From positions 1,116,001 through 1,180,000 of the forward strand of contig NZ_CP135963.1 of NCBI RefSeq assembly GCF_032460525.1: a stretch of 64,000 nt of DNA, read 5' to 3'. Both the position numbers and the translations under genes were made by a program. The stretch's first letter is position 1, and the number at the start of each line of letters is the position of its first letter. Shown here piece after piece: positions 16,989 to 24,927 of this stretch. Below the pieces are notes generated by a model that was not told the origin of the DNA, did no database searches, and worked only from the letters and a program-made list of their open reading frames with translations. Origin of the DNA: Geodermatophilus sp. DSM 44513 (lineage in GTDB: Bacteria; Actinomycetota; Actinomycetes; Mycobacteriales; Geodermatophilaceae).

Positions 16989-17687
16989 GTGTCCGAACAG
17001 TCCGTGCTCGTCGTCGAGGACACCGAGGAGATCAGGGAGCTGGTCTGCACGGTCCTGCGCCGGGCGGGGATGGACGTCCGCGCGGTCGCCTCCGGCGCAC
17101 AGGCGCTGGTCGAGGTCCGCCGGGCCGTCCCCGACGTCGTCGTCCTCGACCTGGGCCTGCCGGACGCCGACGGCACCGAGGTGTGCCGGCAGATCCGCGC
17201 CGAGAGCGAGTGCTACGTGCTGATGCTCACCGCGCGCGCCGAGGAGGTCGACCTGCTGATCGGGCTGGCCGTCGGCGCCGACGGGTACATGGCCAAGCCG
17301 TTCTCCCCTCGCGAGCTCGTCGCCCGGGTGCAGGCCATGTTGCGCCGGCCCCGGGTGCCCGCCCCCCGTCCGGCGCCGCCGGAGGAGTCGGTGCTGCGCC
17401 TGGCCGAGCTCGAGGTGGACGGCGACAGCCGCGAGGTCCGGGTGGACGGGTCGGTCGTCGACCTCACCCGCACCGAGTTCGACCTGCTGGCCGCACTGGC
17501 CTCCCGGCCGGGCCGGGTGCTGCAGCGGGAGACCCTGCTGCGCGAGGTCTGGCAGACCGACTGGGAGGGCAGCGTCCGCCTGGTCGAGGCGCACATGTCC
17601 AACCTGCGCCGCAAGCTGCAGGCCGCGGGCCTGTCCTCGCCGGAGATCCGCACCGTGCGCGGGGTCGGCTACCGCCTGGTGGCCTGA
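16989..17687 (+). CDS. OmpR-family two-component response regulator
   Basis: The 232-residue protein has a receiver domain (VLVVEDTEE, phospho-acceptor in VVLDLGLPDADG, lysine in YMAKPFSPREL) and a winged-helix DNA-binding domain (LTRTEFDLLAAL...VRLVEAHMSNLRRKL...RTVRGVGYRLV). The GTG start follows GAGGAGG. No kinase lies directly beside it; the nearest is at 21858, past the surface-fibre genes, which are convergent with it. It is a reasonable candidate to control that locus, but this is not shown by the sequence. Confidence 0.9.
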   Translation: MSEQSVLVVEDTEEIRELVCTVLRRAGMDVRAVASGAQALVEVRRAVPDVVVLDLGLPDADGTEVCRQIRAESECYVLMLTARAEEVDLLIGLAVGADGYMAKPFSPRELVARVQAMLRRPRVPAPRPAPPEESVLRLAELEVDGDSREVRVDGSVVDLTRTEFDLLAALASRPGRVLQRETLLREVWQTDWEGSVRLVEAHMSNLRRKLQAAGLSSPEIRTVRGVGYRLVA

Positions 17688-17702
17688 GAACCCCTGCGCC
17701 GC

Positions 17703-18305
17703 TCAGCAGGTCAGCACCGCCGTCAGCGTGGAGCTGGCCGTCCACCCGTAGGTGGTCAGCGTGGTCACCTGCGCCCGGGGCTCGTACTGCAGGACGCTGG
17801 CGTCGGTGCGGAGGGTGATCGACCGCGCATCGGCGGGTGTCTCGGCGATCCCGACGGTCGTTCCGTTGCTCAGCCGCGCGGTGACCAGGTAGCCCGACAC
17901 CCCGCGGGAGCCGCTGCCGACCCAGGAGACGGTCGCGGTCAGGTCGGTGTCCTTCTCGATCGTCGTCCGGGTCTTCTGGTTGGGCCCCGGGCCCGGCTTC
18001 TCCGACGTCGTCTTGCTCTCGACGTCGGTGTCGCTGTCGGCGTAGGTGAAGTCGACGTCCTTCGACGTCACCTTCCACTTCTTCGTCGTGGAGTCGTAGG
18101 TCAGGACCTCCGTCGTCGTCTTCGTCACCGTGGTGCAGCTGTCCTTCTCCGTGACCCCGGTGGGCGGCGCGACCGTCCCGGTCGACACCGGCGCCGTGCC
18201 CCCGGCCGCCTTCGTGGTGAACGACGCCCAGGCCGGCAGGACGCCGGCGACGAGGGTGGCGAGCACCAGCAGGGTCAGCACCAACGAGCGGCGGACGACG
18301 GTCAC
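17703..18305 (-). CDS. Exported SipW-type substrate, FN3-like
   Basis: The 200-residue protein begins VTVVRRSLVLTLLVLATLVAGVLPAWASFTTKA, a signal peptide whose AWASFTT end resembles SipW-dependent cleavage sites rather than AxA alone. The mature part has APPTGV, TATVSW, GYLVTARLS and a final YGWTASSTL, a pattern like a fibronectin type III domain, and ends in TC. A threonine/lysine-rich linker lies between. AGGAGA precedes the GTG start. It is a paralogue of the next gene; both lie with TasA-like proteins and a SipW peptidase, so a surface-fibre accessory role is likely. Confidence 0.75.
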   Translation of the reverse strand: MTVVRRSLVLTLLVLATLVAGVLPAWASFTTKAAGGTAPVSTGTVAPPTGVTEKDSCTTVTKTTTEVLTYDSTTKKWKVTSKDVDFTYADSDTDVESKTTSEKPGPGPNQKTRTTIEKDTDLTATVSWVGSGSRGVSGYLVTARLSNGTTVGIAETPADARSITLRTDASVLQYEPRAQVTTLTTYGWTASSTLTAVLTC

Positions 18306-18361
18306 GGCGGTTCTCCTGGTGGGCTGCGTGGGGGCGGGGGACGGGGCCGGGACGCCGGCGG

Positions 18362-18970
18362 TCAGCACGTGAGCACCTGGCTGAGCTCCGACCGGGCCGA
18401 CCAGCCGTACTCGGTGAGCGTGGTGACGGAGAACTGCAGCTGCATCCACAGCATCCCGGCGTCGTAGCCGCCGTTCATCGTGGTCACCCAGGGCCAGGTC
18501 CAGCTGACCGGGAGCCCCCCGCTGCCCCAGAAGTGCAGCGAGCCCAGGTAGCCGTTGACGCCGCGGGCCGTGGTGCTCGGCGTCCAGCTGGACGCGATGC
18601 GCAACTCCGTGTCCTTCGTGACCGTCGTCGTCGTGCTGTCGTTGGGCCCCGGGCCCGGCGCAGGTGCCGACGTGGTGCTGCTCTCGACGTTCCGGTTGCT
18701 GCGTGCGGGCGTCGAGGTGGTGGTCCGCTCGGTGGTCGTCTGCTGGCCGGTCACCGGGTCGGTGGTGGTCGTCCGCTTCGTCGTGGTGGTGGTCGTCCAG
18801 CAGGACGAGGTCACCACCAGGTCGGTCGGCGGGGCGACGATCCCGGTCGCCACCGGCACCCCGCCCCCGGATGCCTTCGTGGTGAACGACGCCCATGCCG
18901 GCAGGACCCCCGCGACCAGGACGGCGAGGACCAGGACGGTCATCACCAGGGAGCGGCGGACGGCGGTCAC
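18362..18970 (-). CDS. Exported SipW-type substrate, paralogue with Thr-rich linker
   Basis: The 202-residue product shares its first 35 residues with the neighbouring 200-residue protein (MTAVRRSLVMTVLVLAVLVA, then GVLPAWASFTTKASGG) and the same ending, YGW...LTC. The middle is strongly threonine-rich (WTTTTTTKRTTTTDP...QTTTERTTTS), perhaps an O-glycosylated or extended linker. A tryptophan-rich segment (LPVSWTWPWVTTMNG) is unique to this copy. It is a tandem duplicate that has diverged mainly in the mature domain. It probably leaves the cell through Sec with the SipW peptidase at 20392. Confidence 0.75.
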   Translation of the reverse strand: MTAVRRSLVMTVLVLAVLVAGVLPAWASFTTKASGGGVPVATGIVAPPTDLVVTSSCWTTTTTTKRTTTTDPVTGQQTTTERTTTSTPARSNRNVESSTTSAPAPGPGPNDSTTTTVTKDTELRIASSWTPSTTARGVNGYLGSLHFWGSGGLPVSWTWPWVTTMNGGYDAGMLWMQLQFSVTTLTEYGWSARSELSQVLTC

Positions 18971-19000
18971 GGGGGTCTCCGGGGAGTCGGGGAGCGCGGG

Positions 19001-19603
19001 TCAGCGGGCGGTGCCGGCGCGCTGGACGCCGGCGAAGGTGAGGGTCAGGGTGGTGCTCTGGCCCTGGAAGGCGTTGCCGGCCGTGGTGGGCAGGGTGAGG
19101 GTGACCAGCAGGTGGTCGGCGCCGCCGGGCTCCAGGCTGGCCGGGGCGTCGAGGGCGTGGTCGCCGACGACGGCGCCCGCGGTGGTGATGGCGCGCTGGT
19201 TGCCGGCGCAGGTGTGGGTCGGGCCGGCGGCCTCGGTCCAGGGGACGGTGCACGCGGTGAGAGCCAGCTGCAGGCCGTTGACCTGGTCGCCGGTGAGCAC
19301 GGTGGCCGAGCCGGCGGTGACGCCGAGGCTGACGCTGGACAGCGCGCTGGTGCCGTTGTTCTCGAGGGTGACGGTGCGGGCGATCGAGTCGCCGGGCACC
19401 AGGTCGGTGACCGGGGTGTCCAGGCGGGTGGCCGGCTGGCTCAGGTCGATGTCGACGTCACCGGAGGTCAGCGTGGCCGACACCGGGGTGGTGGTGTCGG
19501 TGAAGGTGCCGAAGGTGCCCAGGCCGGCGACGGCGGTGGCGGTGCCGATGACGGCCAGGGAGCCGAGGACCTTGTGGGTGGTGGTGGCGCGGGTGCTGCG
19601 CAT
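19001..19603 (-). CDS. TasA-like SipW-dependent fibre protein
   Basis: A 200-residue secreted protein. The signal region KVLGSLAVIGTATAVAGLGT plus FGTFTDTTT is the typical TasA/camelysin form recognised by SipW. The mature part has LVPGD...RTVTLENNGTSALSSVSL, a beta-sandwich pattern of this family, and two cysteines around VPWTEAAGPTHT. The start MRSTRATTTHK has AGGAGA in the leader. It is nearly identical in its first 40 residues to the protein at 21048, and the leaders of both genes are also duplicated. Confidence 0.85.
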   Translation of the reverse strand: MRSTRATTTHKVLGSLAVIGTATAVAGLGTFGTFTDTTTPVSATLTSGDVDIDLSQPATRLDTPVTDLVPGDSIARTVTLENNGTSALSSVSLGVTAGSATVLTGDQVNGLQLALTACTVPWTEAAGPTHTCAGNQRAITTAGAVVGDHALDAPASLEPGGADHLLVTLTLPTTAGNAFQGQSTTLTLTFAGVQRAGTAR

Positions 19604-19707
19604 CGGGTGTCTCCTGCTTCGGGCCAGGTCGGGTGATCCGGCGACAGGGACGACTCTCCGGGGCCGACCGCAGGTCACCCGCCCCGTTCCCGCAAGGGAT
19701 CCACAAG
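19604..19707 (-). repeat. Duplicated leader, copy A (before the first tasA-like gene)
   Basis: These 104 bases directly upstream of the start codon are almost identical to 21648-21751, with only a handful of differences. The GGGAAC element and the ribosome-binding site are both conserved, so the duplication probably carried its promoter and 5' leader. Both genes should respond to the same signal. Confidence 0.7.
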
Positions 19708-19732
19708 TTCGCCAGGCCCGGCCGGCGGCCGC

Positions 19733-20395
19733 TCAGGCGCCGGCGACGGCGGCGAGCTCGACGACCAGCTCGTGGGCGAGGACGCCGCGGCGGGCGTCCT
19801 GGGCGATCGCGCGGCACACCGCGGCGACCTCCGGGTGGCCCAGCTGGGCGCTGGTCCCGGCCAGCGTGGCCGAGGCCTGTGCGAGGGCGGTGGCGTCACC
19901 GGTGCGCGCGCCGTCGGCGATGGCGGTCAGCCGGGCGGGCAGCGCGGCGGCGTAGAGCCGCTGCAGGCGGTCCATGAGCTCGGTGTCGACGTCGTCACCG
20001 GGTGGGTCGTCGGCGCCGGGGCCCTGCGGGCCGGCCGCGCGGCGGTCGAGCAGGGTCAGCAGCAGGCCGGCGTCCACCGGCTTGGGCAGGCAGGCCAGCG
20101 CGCCGGCCTGCAGGGCGGCGGCCCGGTCCTGCGCCCCGGCGTCGGCGGTGACGGCGAGCAGGTGGGCCCGGCAGCCGACCAGCCGCAGGCGGCGCAGCAG
20201 CGCCGGTGCCTCGCCGGCGGGCACGTCCAGGTCGGTGACCACGAGGTCCAGGTCGCCCCGGCGGGCCAGCGCGAGGGCCTCGCGGGTGTCGGTGGCCTCC
20301 CGGACGTCCCAGCCGGTGACCCGCAGCAGCCCGGCGACCAGGGTCCGGCCGGGAACGTCCGGGCCGACGACCAGGGCGGTCGGGACGGCGCTCAC
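19733..20395 (-). CDS. Receiver protein with degenerate HPt-like domain
   Basis: Residues 1-118 form a receiver (ALVVGPD instead of the usual acidic pair, phospho-acceptor region LVVTDLDVP, lysine in CLPKPV). The C-terminal 85 residues resemble an HPt domain, but the motif reads ASATLAGTSAQLG where HxLKGxSxxLG is expected, so the phosphorylatable His is Ser. The acidic pair is also incomplete. The GTG start overlaps the sipW stop as GTGA, which ties its production to the peptidase. It may act as a docking or decoy module rather than an active relay. Confidence 0.7.
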   Translation of the reverse strand: MSAVPTALVVGPDVPGRTLVAGLLRVTGWDVREATDTREALALARRGDLDLVVTDLDVPAGEAPALLRRLRLVGCRAHLLAVTADAGAQDRAAALQAGALACLPKPVDAGLLLTLLDRRAAGPQGPGADDPPGDDVDTELMDRLQRLYAAALPARLTAIADGARTGDATALAQASATLAGTSAQLGHPEVAAVCRAIAQDARRGVLAHELVVELAAVAGA

Positions 20396-20991
20396 GACGC
20401 CTCGTCGGCGCGCGGCCGCCAGATCCCCAGCAGCAGCCAGCCGGCCAGCAGCGCGGGGACGCCGTAGACGAGCGCGGAGCTCACGGCCGGGTCGCGCAGG
20501 GCGGTGATGGCGTGGCCCAGCTCGGGCACCACGGCCCGCACCTGGTAGGCGGTGTCGCCCTGCAGGACGGCGGTCCAGGGGTCGACGTGGTCGTTGGCGT
20601 CGCCCTTGGTCCGGACGCTCACGGTCCCCTCGGCGCCGCGCTGGACCTCGACGACGCGGTGGCTGACGACGCGGTGGTCGTCGATGGGGATGTGGTAGGT
20701 GATGACCATCCCCTCGGTCACGTCGGCGACCGCCAGCGGGGTGGCGACGACGACGTCGCCGGGCTGGATCTCCGGCGCCATGCTGCCGGTCAGCATGGTC
20801 ATGGTGCGGTAGCCCGTCAGGTGCGGGCCGACGGCCAGCAGGGCGAAGGCGAGGACGGCGACCGCGACCAGGGCCCGGGTGGCCCAGCGGCCCACCGCGG
20901 CGACCAGCGGGCGCAGCGCCGGGAGGGCGCGACCGGTGGCCGGGCGCAGCGCGCGCGCCGCACCGGGGGCGGGCATCGGGATCGCGGTCAT
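20392..20991 (-). CDS. SipW-family signal peptidase I
   Basis: The 199-residue membrane protein has an N-terminal helix (about residues 38-58), the catalytic-serine motif MLTGSMAPEIQPGDVVV, SHRVVEV with a His in place of the Lys of classical SPase I, VRTKGDANDHVD, and a C-terminal helix (ALVYGVPALLAGWLLLGIW). These features define the SipW/archaeal-eukaryotic type. It presumably processes the TasA-like proteins on both sides and the two exported paralogues. It sits between the two fibre genes and overlaps the receiver/HPt gene. Confidence 0.9.
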   Translation of the reverse strand: MTAIPMPAPGAARALRPATGRALPALRPLVAAVGRWATRALVAVAVLAFALLAVGPHLTGYRTMTMLTGSMAPEIQPGDVVVATPLAVADVTEGMVITYHIPIDDHRVVSHRVVEVQRGAEGTVSVRTKGDANDHVDPWTAVLQGDTAYQVRAVVPELGHAITALRDPAVSSALVYGVPALLAGWLLLGIWRPRADEAS

Positions 20992-21047
20992 GTCGGCTCC
21001 TCCGTCTCGTTCGCGGTGGTCAGCGGGTTCTGGTCAGCGGCCGGCGG

Positions 21048-21647
21048 TCAGCGGGTGGTGGCGGCGCGCTGGACGGCGGTGAAGGTGAGCGAGAGGGTGG
21101 CGCTCTTGTCCTGGAAGGCGTTGCCGGCCGTGGTGGGCAGGCCGAGGGTGACCAGCAGGTGGTCGGTGCCGTCGGGCTCCAGGCTGGCCGCGCCGGTGAT
21201 CGGGCGGCTGCTGACGACCCGGCCGGTGCTGATCGCGGTCTGCGTGCCGGTGCAGGTGTAGGTGGGGCCGGCGGCCTCGGTCCACGGGACGGTGCAGGAG
21301 GCCAGGGCCAGCTGCAGGCCGTCGACCGCGTCGGTGGTGAGGACGCTGCCGGAGGTGGCGGTGGTGTCGAGGGTGACCGAGGACAGCGCGCTGGTGCCGT
21401 CGTTGGTCAGGGTGACCGGGCGGGACAGGGTGTCCCCGGGCACCAGGTCGGTCACCGTCGCCGGGATGGGGGTGGCCGGCTGGGCGAGGTCGATGGAGAC
21501 CGTGCCGGAGGTCAGCTCGGTGGAGACCGGGGTGGTGGTGTCGGTGAAGGTGCCGAAGGTACCCAGGCCGGCGACGGCGGTGGCGGTGCCGATCACGGCC
21601 AGGGAACCCAGGACCTTGTGGGTGGTGGCGGTGCGGGTGCTGCGCAT
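21048..21647 (-). CDS. TasA-like SipW-dependent fibre protein, second copy
   Basis: This 199-residue paralogue of the 19001 protein shares the signal region and TFGTFTDTTTPVS start of the mature chain. The later beta-strands have diverged (TPIPATVTDLVPGDTLSRPVTL). ATG 21647 is preceded by the same leader as the first copy. Having two TasA-like proteins around one SipW is reminiscent of major/minor subunit pairs such as TasA/TapA or the calY duplicates. It is transcribed towards sipW and may be the first gene of the fibre operon. Confidence 0.85.
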   Translation of the reverse strand: MRSTRTATTHKVLGSLAVIGTATAVAGLGTFGTFTDTTTPVSTELTSGTVSIDLAQPATPIPATVTDLVPGDTLSRPVTLTNDGTSALSSVTLDTTATSGSVLTTDAVDGLQLALASCTVPWTEAAGPTYTCTGTQTAISTGRVVSSRPITGAASLEPDGTDHLLVTLGLPTTAGNAFQDKSATLSLTFTAVQRAATTR

Positions 21648-21751
21648 CGGGTGTCTCCTGCCTCGGGCCGGGTCGGGCGATCCGGCGACAGGGACGACTG
21701 TGCGGGGCCGACCGCAGGGCACCCGCCCCGTTCCCGCAAGGGATCCGCAAG
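21648..21751 (-). repeat. Duplicated leader, copy B (before the second tasA-like gene)
   Basis: This is the partner of 19604-19707 and directly precedes the start codon. The shared GGGAAC followed by a 16-base spacer and GGTC could be an ECF-type promoter, but that reading is speculative. Confidence 0.6.
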
Positions 21752-21756
21752 ATGAA

Positions 21757-21812
21757 GGACCCCCGTGCCCCCCACCGCTCGCGAGCTCGCGGCGGGCCCC
21801 TGCACGGGGGCC
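21757..21812 (-). terminator. Dispersed hairpin element, copy 1
   Basis: The outer stem GG(A)CCCCCGTGC/GCACGGGGGCC encloses an inner stem around GCGAGC. It lies 46 bases downstream of the histidine kinase stop on the minus strand. It is one of eight related copies whose stems covary. Confidence 0.75.
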
Positions 21813-21857
21813 GCCGAGCGAGCCTCCGGACGGGGCGGGCGGCGGGCCCGGGTGCGG

Positions 21858-23084
21858 CTAGCGGGGCAGGGTGAGAGTGAAGGTGGTGCCCTCGCCCTCG
21901 ACGCTGGCGACCTCAAGGGCGCCGTCGTGCGCGGTGGCGATCGCGCGGGTGATGGCCAGGCCCAGCCCGACACCGGGCACCGCGTGCCGCCGCGCGGTCG
22001 AGGCGCGGAAGAAGCGGGCGAACAGCTTCCCCTGCTCCCCGGTGGGGATCCCGACGCCGGTGTCGCTGACGGCCAGGCGGGCCGCGGGGACCGCGCCGTC
22101 CTGTGGTGCGTCGACGACCGCGCCGTCCGGCGTGCGCCAGGCCGCGTGCAGCGCCAGGGTGACCCGGCCGCCGGCCGGGGTGAACTTCACCGCGTTGGAG
22201 ACCAGGTTGTCGCACGCCTGCCCGAGCCGGACGGCGTCACCGGGCACCCGCAGGCCCTCGTCCGGCAGGTCGAGCACGATCTCCACGCCGGCGGCCCGTG
22301 CGGTCACCCGGGCGGTCTCCTCGGCGGCGCGCACGACGGCGACCAGGTCGACGTCCCCGGGCTGCAGGGTGAACCGGCCGGCGTCCACCTGCGCGGTGAA
22401 CAGCAGGTCGCCGACCAGGCGCAGCAGGCGCTGGGCGTTGCGCTCGACGGTGCCCAGGTACCCGCGGACCTCCCCGCCCAGCTCCGGGTCGTCGAGGACC
22501 AGTTCCAGGTAGCCGAGGATGGAGGTCAGGGGCGTCCGCAGCTCGTGGCTGATCAGGCTCACGAACTGGTCCTTCATCCGCTCGGTGGCCCGCGCCTCGG
22601 TCATGTCGGTGCCGACGAAGTTCCAGCCGGCGTGCACGCCGCGGTCGTCGGTGCGGGGGGTGACCGCGACGGAGACGGTGAGCTCCTCGCCGTCCGCGGC
22701 GACGTAGGTCCAGTCCCGGACGTCGCTGCCCTGCTCCTGCGCCACCCGCACCAGGGCCGCCAGCCCTCCGCCGGCCTCGGCCAGCTCCTCGGGCAGGTGG
22801 AACTCGGTGATCGACCGCCGGCGGACGACGTCGGCGCGGGGCAGGCCCAGCATCCGCTCGGCCCCCGGGTTCCAGACGCGCACGATCCCGTCCACGTCGG
22901 TGCCGATGATCGACTGCTCGGTGACCGCGTCGATGACGCTGGTCATCGTCTGCGCCCGGGCGGTCAGCATGCGGGTGGCGACCTCGAGCTCCTCGTCGCG
23001 GTGCTGCATCTGCGCCAGCAGCGCGGCGTTCACCGCCCGCAGCCGGGCGAGCTCCTCCTCCACCGCGGTGCCGACGGCGGTCAC
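21858..23084 (-). CDS. PAS-domain sensor histidine kinase
   Basis: The 408-residue protein begins with a coiled coil (about 5-45), followed by a PAS domain (IIGTDVDGIVRVWNPGAERM...), a HisKA dimerisation helix with FVSLISHELRTPLTSILGYL, and a HATPase domain (NLVSNAVKFTPAGG, DTGVGIP, GVGLGLAI). No membrane helix is present, so it is cytosolic. It overlaps the upstream single-domain receiver by four bases. Its location downstream of the TasA/SipW genes suggests control of surface-fibre production, but the target is not shown. Confidence 0.9.
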   Translation of the reverse strand: MTAVGTAVEEELARLRAVNAALLAQMQHRDEELEVATRMLTARAQTMTSVIDAVTEQSIIGTDVDGIVRVWNPGAERMLGLPRADVVRRRSITEFHLPEELAEAGGGLAALVRVAQEQGSDVRDWTYVAADGEELTVSVAVTPRTDDRGVHAGWNFVGTDMTEARATERMKDQFVSLISHELRTPLTSILGYLELVLDDPELGGEVRGYLGTVERNAQRLLRLVGDLLFTAQVDAGRFTLQPGDVDLVAVVRAAEETARVTARAAGVEIVLDLPDEGLRVPGDAVRLGQACDNLVSNAVKFTPAGGRVTLALHAAWRTPDGAVVDAPQDGAVPAARLAVSDTGVGIPTGEQGKLFARFFRASTARRHAVPGVGLGLAITRAIATAHDGALEVASVEGEGTTFTLTLPR

Positions 23085-23470
23085 GCGCTCACCCCGGCCG
23101 TCAGCTCGCGCACCCGGGTGACCAGCCCGGCGACGGAGAACGGCTTGGCCAGGTGCGCGTCCGCCCCGGCGGCCAGGCCGCGGGCGACGTCGTCGGGGGA
23201 GGCGCCGGCCGACAGCAGCAGCACGGGGATGCCCGCGGTGGCCGCGTCACCGCGCAGGGCGGCGCAGACCTCCAGCCCGGTCGCCCCGGGCATGGAGACG
23301 TCCAGGACGGCCAGGTCGGGCGGGTCGGTGCGCGCGGCGGCCAGCGCCTGGGTCCCGTCGGCCACCTCGGCGGCCACGGTGCACCCGGCGCGGCGGACGG
23401 CGAGCACCACCAGGGCGCGGATGTCGTCCTCGTCGTCGGCGACCAGGACGCGCGCGGGTGCGGTCGGCAC
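23081..23470 (-). CDS. Single-domain response regulator
   Basis: A CheY-like protein of 129 residues with D12-D13, phospho-acceptor D57 in LAVLDVSMPG, and K109 in HLAKPFS, and no output domain. It precedes and overlaps the PAS histidine kinase gene (ATG start of the pair's second gene within the last codons), so the two probably work together, either as kinase and phosphate acceptor or with the receiver as kinase modulator. Confidence 0.88.
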   Translation of the reverse strand: MPTAPARVLVADDEDDIRALVVLAVRRAGCTVAAEVADGTQALAAARTDPPDLAVLDVSMPGATGLEVCAALRGDAATAGIPVLLLSAGASPDDVARGLAAGADAHLAKPFSVAGLVTRVRELTAGVSA

Positions 23471-23576
23471 GGTGGGGCTCCCTCGTCCGGACGGTCGGCG
23501 TCCTGGACGACGTCGGCGCGCGGCCGCGCGCCCTGCAGGCCACCGGCGGCGCCCTCACCCCATCGGGGGCCACGCA

Positions 23577-23615
23577 GCACCGCGCCCCGCCGGGTGACCC
23601 GGCGGGGCGCGGTGC
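23577..23615 (-). terminator. Perfect 18-bp hairpin after the DUF3618 gene
   Basis: The arms 23577-23594 and 23598-23615 are perfect inverted repeats around a TGA loop. The hairpin begins 38 bases past the DUF3618 stop codon in the direction of transcription and separates that gene from the receiver gene. Confidence 0.8.
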
Positions 23616-23652
23616 GTGCTGGCACGGCCACCCCGCGGGGCGGCCGTCGGTG

Positions 23653-24354
23653 TCAACTGCCGGACTGGCTCTGCACCGTCTGGCGGGACTGCTGGGCCTG
23701 ACCCTGCACGTCCTGGGCCGCGGACTGGCCCTCCTCCTTGACCGTCTGGGCTGCGCCCTGCGCGGTGGACTTGACCTCCTCGACGGCCTGCTGGGCGGCG
23801 GGCTTCAGCTGCTCGCCGACCTCCTGGGCGGCCTGCTTGGCCGGGGCGAGGAGCTCGTCCTTGTGCTCGCGGACGGCGGTCTCGGCCTGCTGGGCGAGCT
23901 GGCGCTCCCGCTCCGACGCCGGCAGCAGGCTGGCGACCAGCCAGCCGACGCCGAAGGCGATCAGACCCGCGGCCAGGGGGTTGCCCTGGGCCTGCCGGAC
24001 GATGGTGTCCGGCGCCTGCTGCACCGCGTGCGCCGCCTGCTGCGCGGCACCCTGCACGGAATCGGCGGCACCCTGGGCCGTCTCCTGCACGCTGCCCGCG
24101 GCGCTCTGGGCCCGGTCCTGCACGCTGCCGGCCGCGCTCTGCGCCCGGTACTGCGCGCTCGACCGGGTGTCCTGGGCGCTGCCCATCACGCGGTCCTTGA
24201 CCGAGGAGAACCGGCCCTTGGCCGCGGTGACCCGACGGTCCATGACGCGGGAGGGGTTCACCTTCTCGTTGAGGGCGTCGACGTCGTAGCTCAGCTCGCG
24301 CTGGGTCTGCTCGATCTGCCGGCGGATGACTTCGGGGTCGTTGCTGGTGGTCAT
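23653..24354 (-). CDS. DUF3618 protein with Ala/Gln-rich repeat tail
   Basis: The first 45 residues (DPEVIRRQIEQTQRELSYDVDALNEKVNPSRVMDRR) are the DUF3618 domain. Repeats of the form SAAGSVQDRAQ follow, then a single membrane helix (LAAGLIAFGVGWLVASLLP, about 130-148) and a long Ala/Gln/Glu helix like late-embryogenesis or YtxH-type proteins. It is 233 residues long. With the next two genes it forms a set commonly found together in actinobacteria, thought to act on the envelope under stress. The amphipathic repeats suggest membrane-surface protection. Confidence 0.8.
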   Translation of the reverse strand: MTTSNDPEVIRRQIEQTQRELSYDVDALNEKVNPSRVMDRRVTAAKGRFSSVKDRVMGSAQDTRSSAQYRAQSAAGSVQDRAQSAAGSVQETAQGAADSVQGAAQQAAHAVQQAPDTIVRQAQGNPLAAGLIAFGVGWLVASLLPASERERQLAQQAETAVREHKDELLAPAKQAAQEVGEQLKPAAQQAVEEVKSTAQGAAQTVKEEGQSAAQDVQGQAQQSRQTVQSQSGS

Positions 24355-24394
24355 GATCGGTGCTCCGGTGTCTGGAGAGGCCGCGAGGCCGTGG

Positions 24395-24925
24395 TCAGTG
24401 GGGCTTGAGGGCGCCGGGGACCTCGGACAGGGTGTCCACGGTCCGCTCGGGCTTCGGGTTCACCTGCTTGAGGGCCTTGCGACCCATGCTCAGGCCGACG
24501 GCGGCGGCGATGCCCCACAGGACGGCCACGATCAGGCCGGCCAGCCCGGTGTCCATGAGGTTGTCCAGGAACCACATCAGGGAGTGGGACAGGAACAGCA
24601 GTGTGAGGAACCCGGCCAGGCCGGCGTAGACCATCAGCCCGACGCCCTTGCCGGCCTTCTTGGCCTCGGCCTGGACCTCGGCCTTGGCCAGGGCGACCTC
24701 CTGGCGCATCAGCGTGGAGAGGTCCTTCGCGAGCTCGCCGAAGAGCTGACCGACCGAGGTGCCCTCGATGTCGGGACGACCCTCGGCGGTCGTCGGCGTG
24801 CCCATGGTGCCGCTGTGCCCGCCGTAGGCCTGGTCGGGGGCGACCGCGTAGTTGGCCTCCCCGTACGGGTCCTGGCCGCCCTGTGGAGTGCCGACCGGCG
24901 TCGCGCCGGAGTAGGGGGAGCTCAT
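24395..24925 (-). CDS. Actinobacterial holin-X (phage-holin-family) membrane protein
   Basis: This 176-residue protein has a glycine/proline-rich N-terminal tail, an amphipathic helix (SVGQLFGELAKDLSTLMRQE), then VALAKAEVQAEAKKAGKG and two transmembrane helices (about 96-114 and 126-145). That is the PF07332 layout. Despite the family name there are no phage genes here; such proteins are ordinary chromosomal membrane proteins. It is encoded between two other envelope proteins on the same strand, only 2 bp from the upstream gene's stop. Confidence 0.85.
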   Translation of the reverse strand: MSSPYSGATPVGTPQGGQDPYGEANYAVAPDQAYGGHSGTMGTPTTAEGRPDIEGTSVGQLFGELAKDLSTLMRQEVALAKAEVQAEAKKAGKGVGLMVYAGLAGFLTLLFLSHSLMWFLDNLMDTGLAGLIVAVLWGIAAAVGLSMGRKALKQVNPKPERTVDTLSEVPGALKPH

Positions 24926-24927
24926 GG

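Noticed and set aside
24395..24925. Prophage remnant, suggested by the holin-family name
   Set aside because: Holin-X proteins are ordinary actinobacterial membrane proteins and no phage genes surround it.
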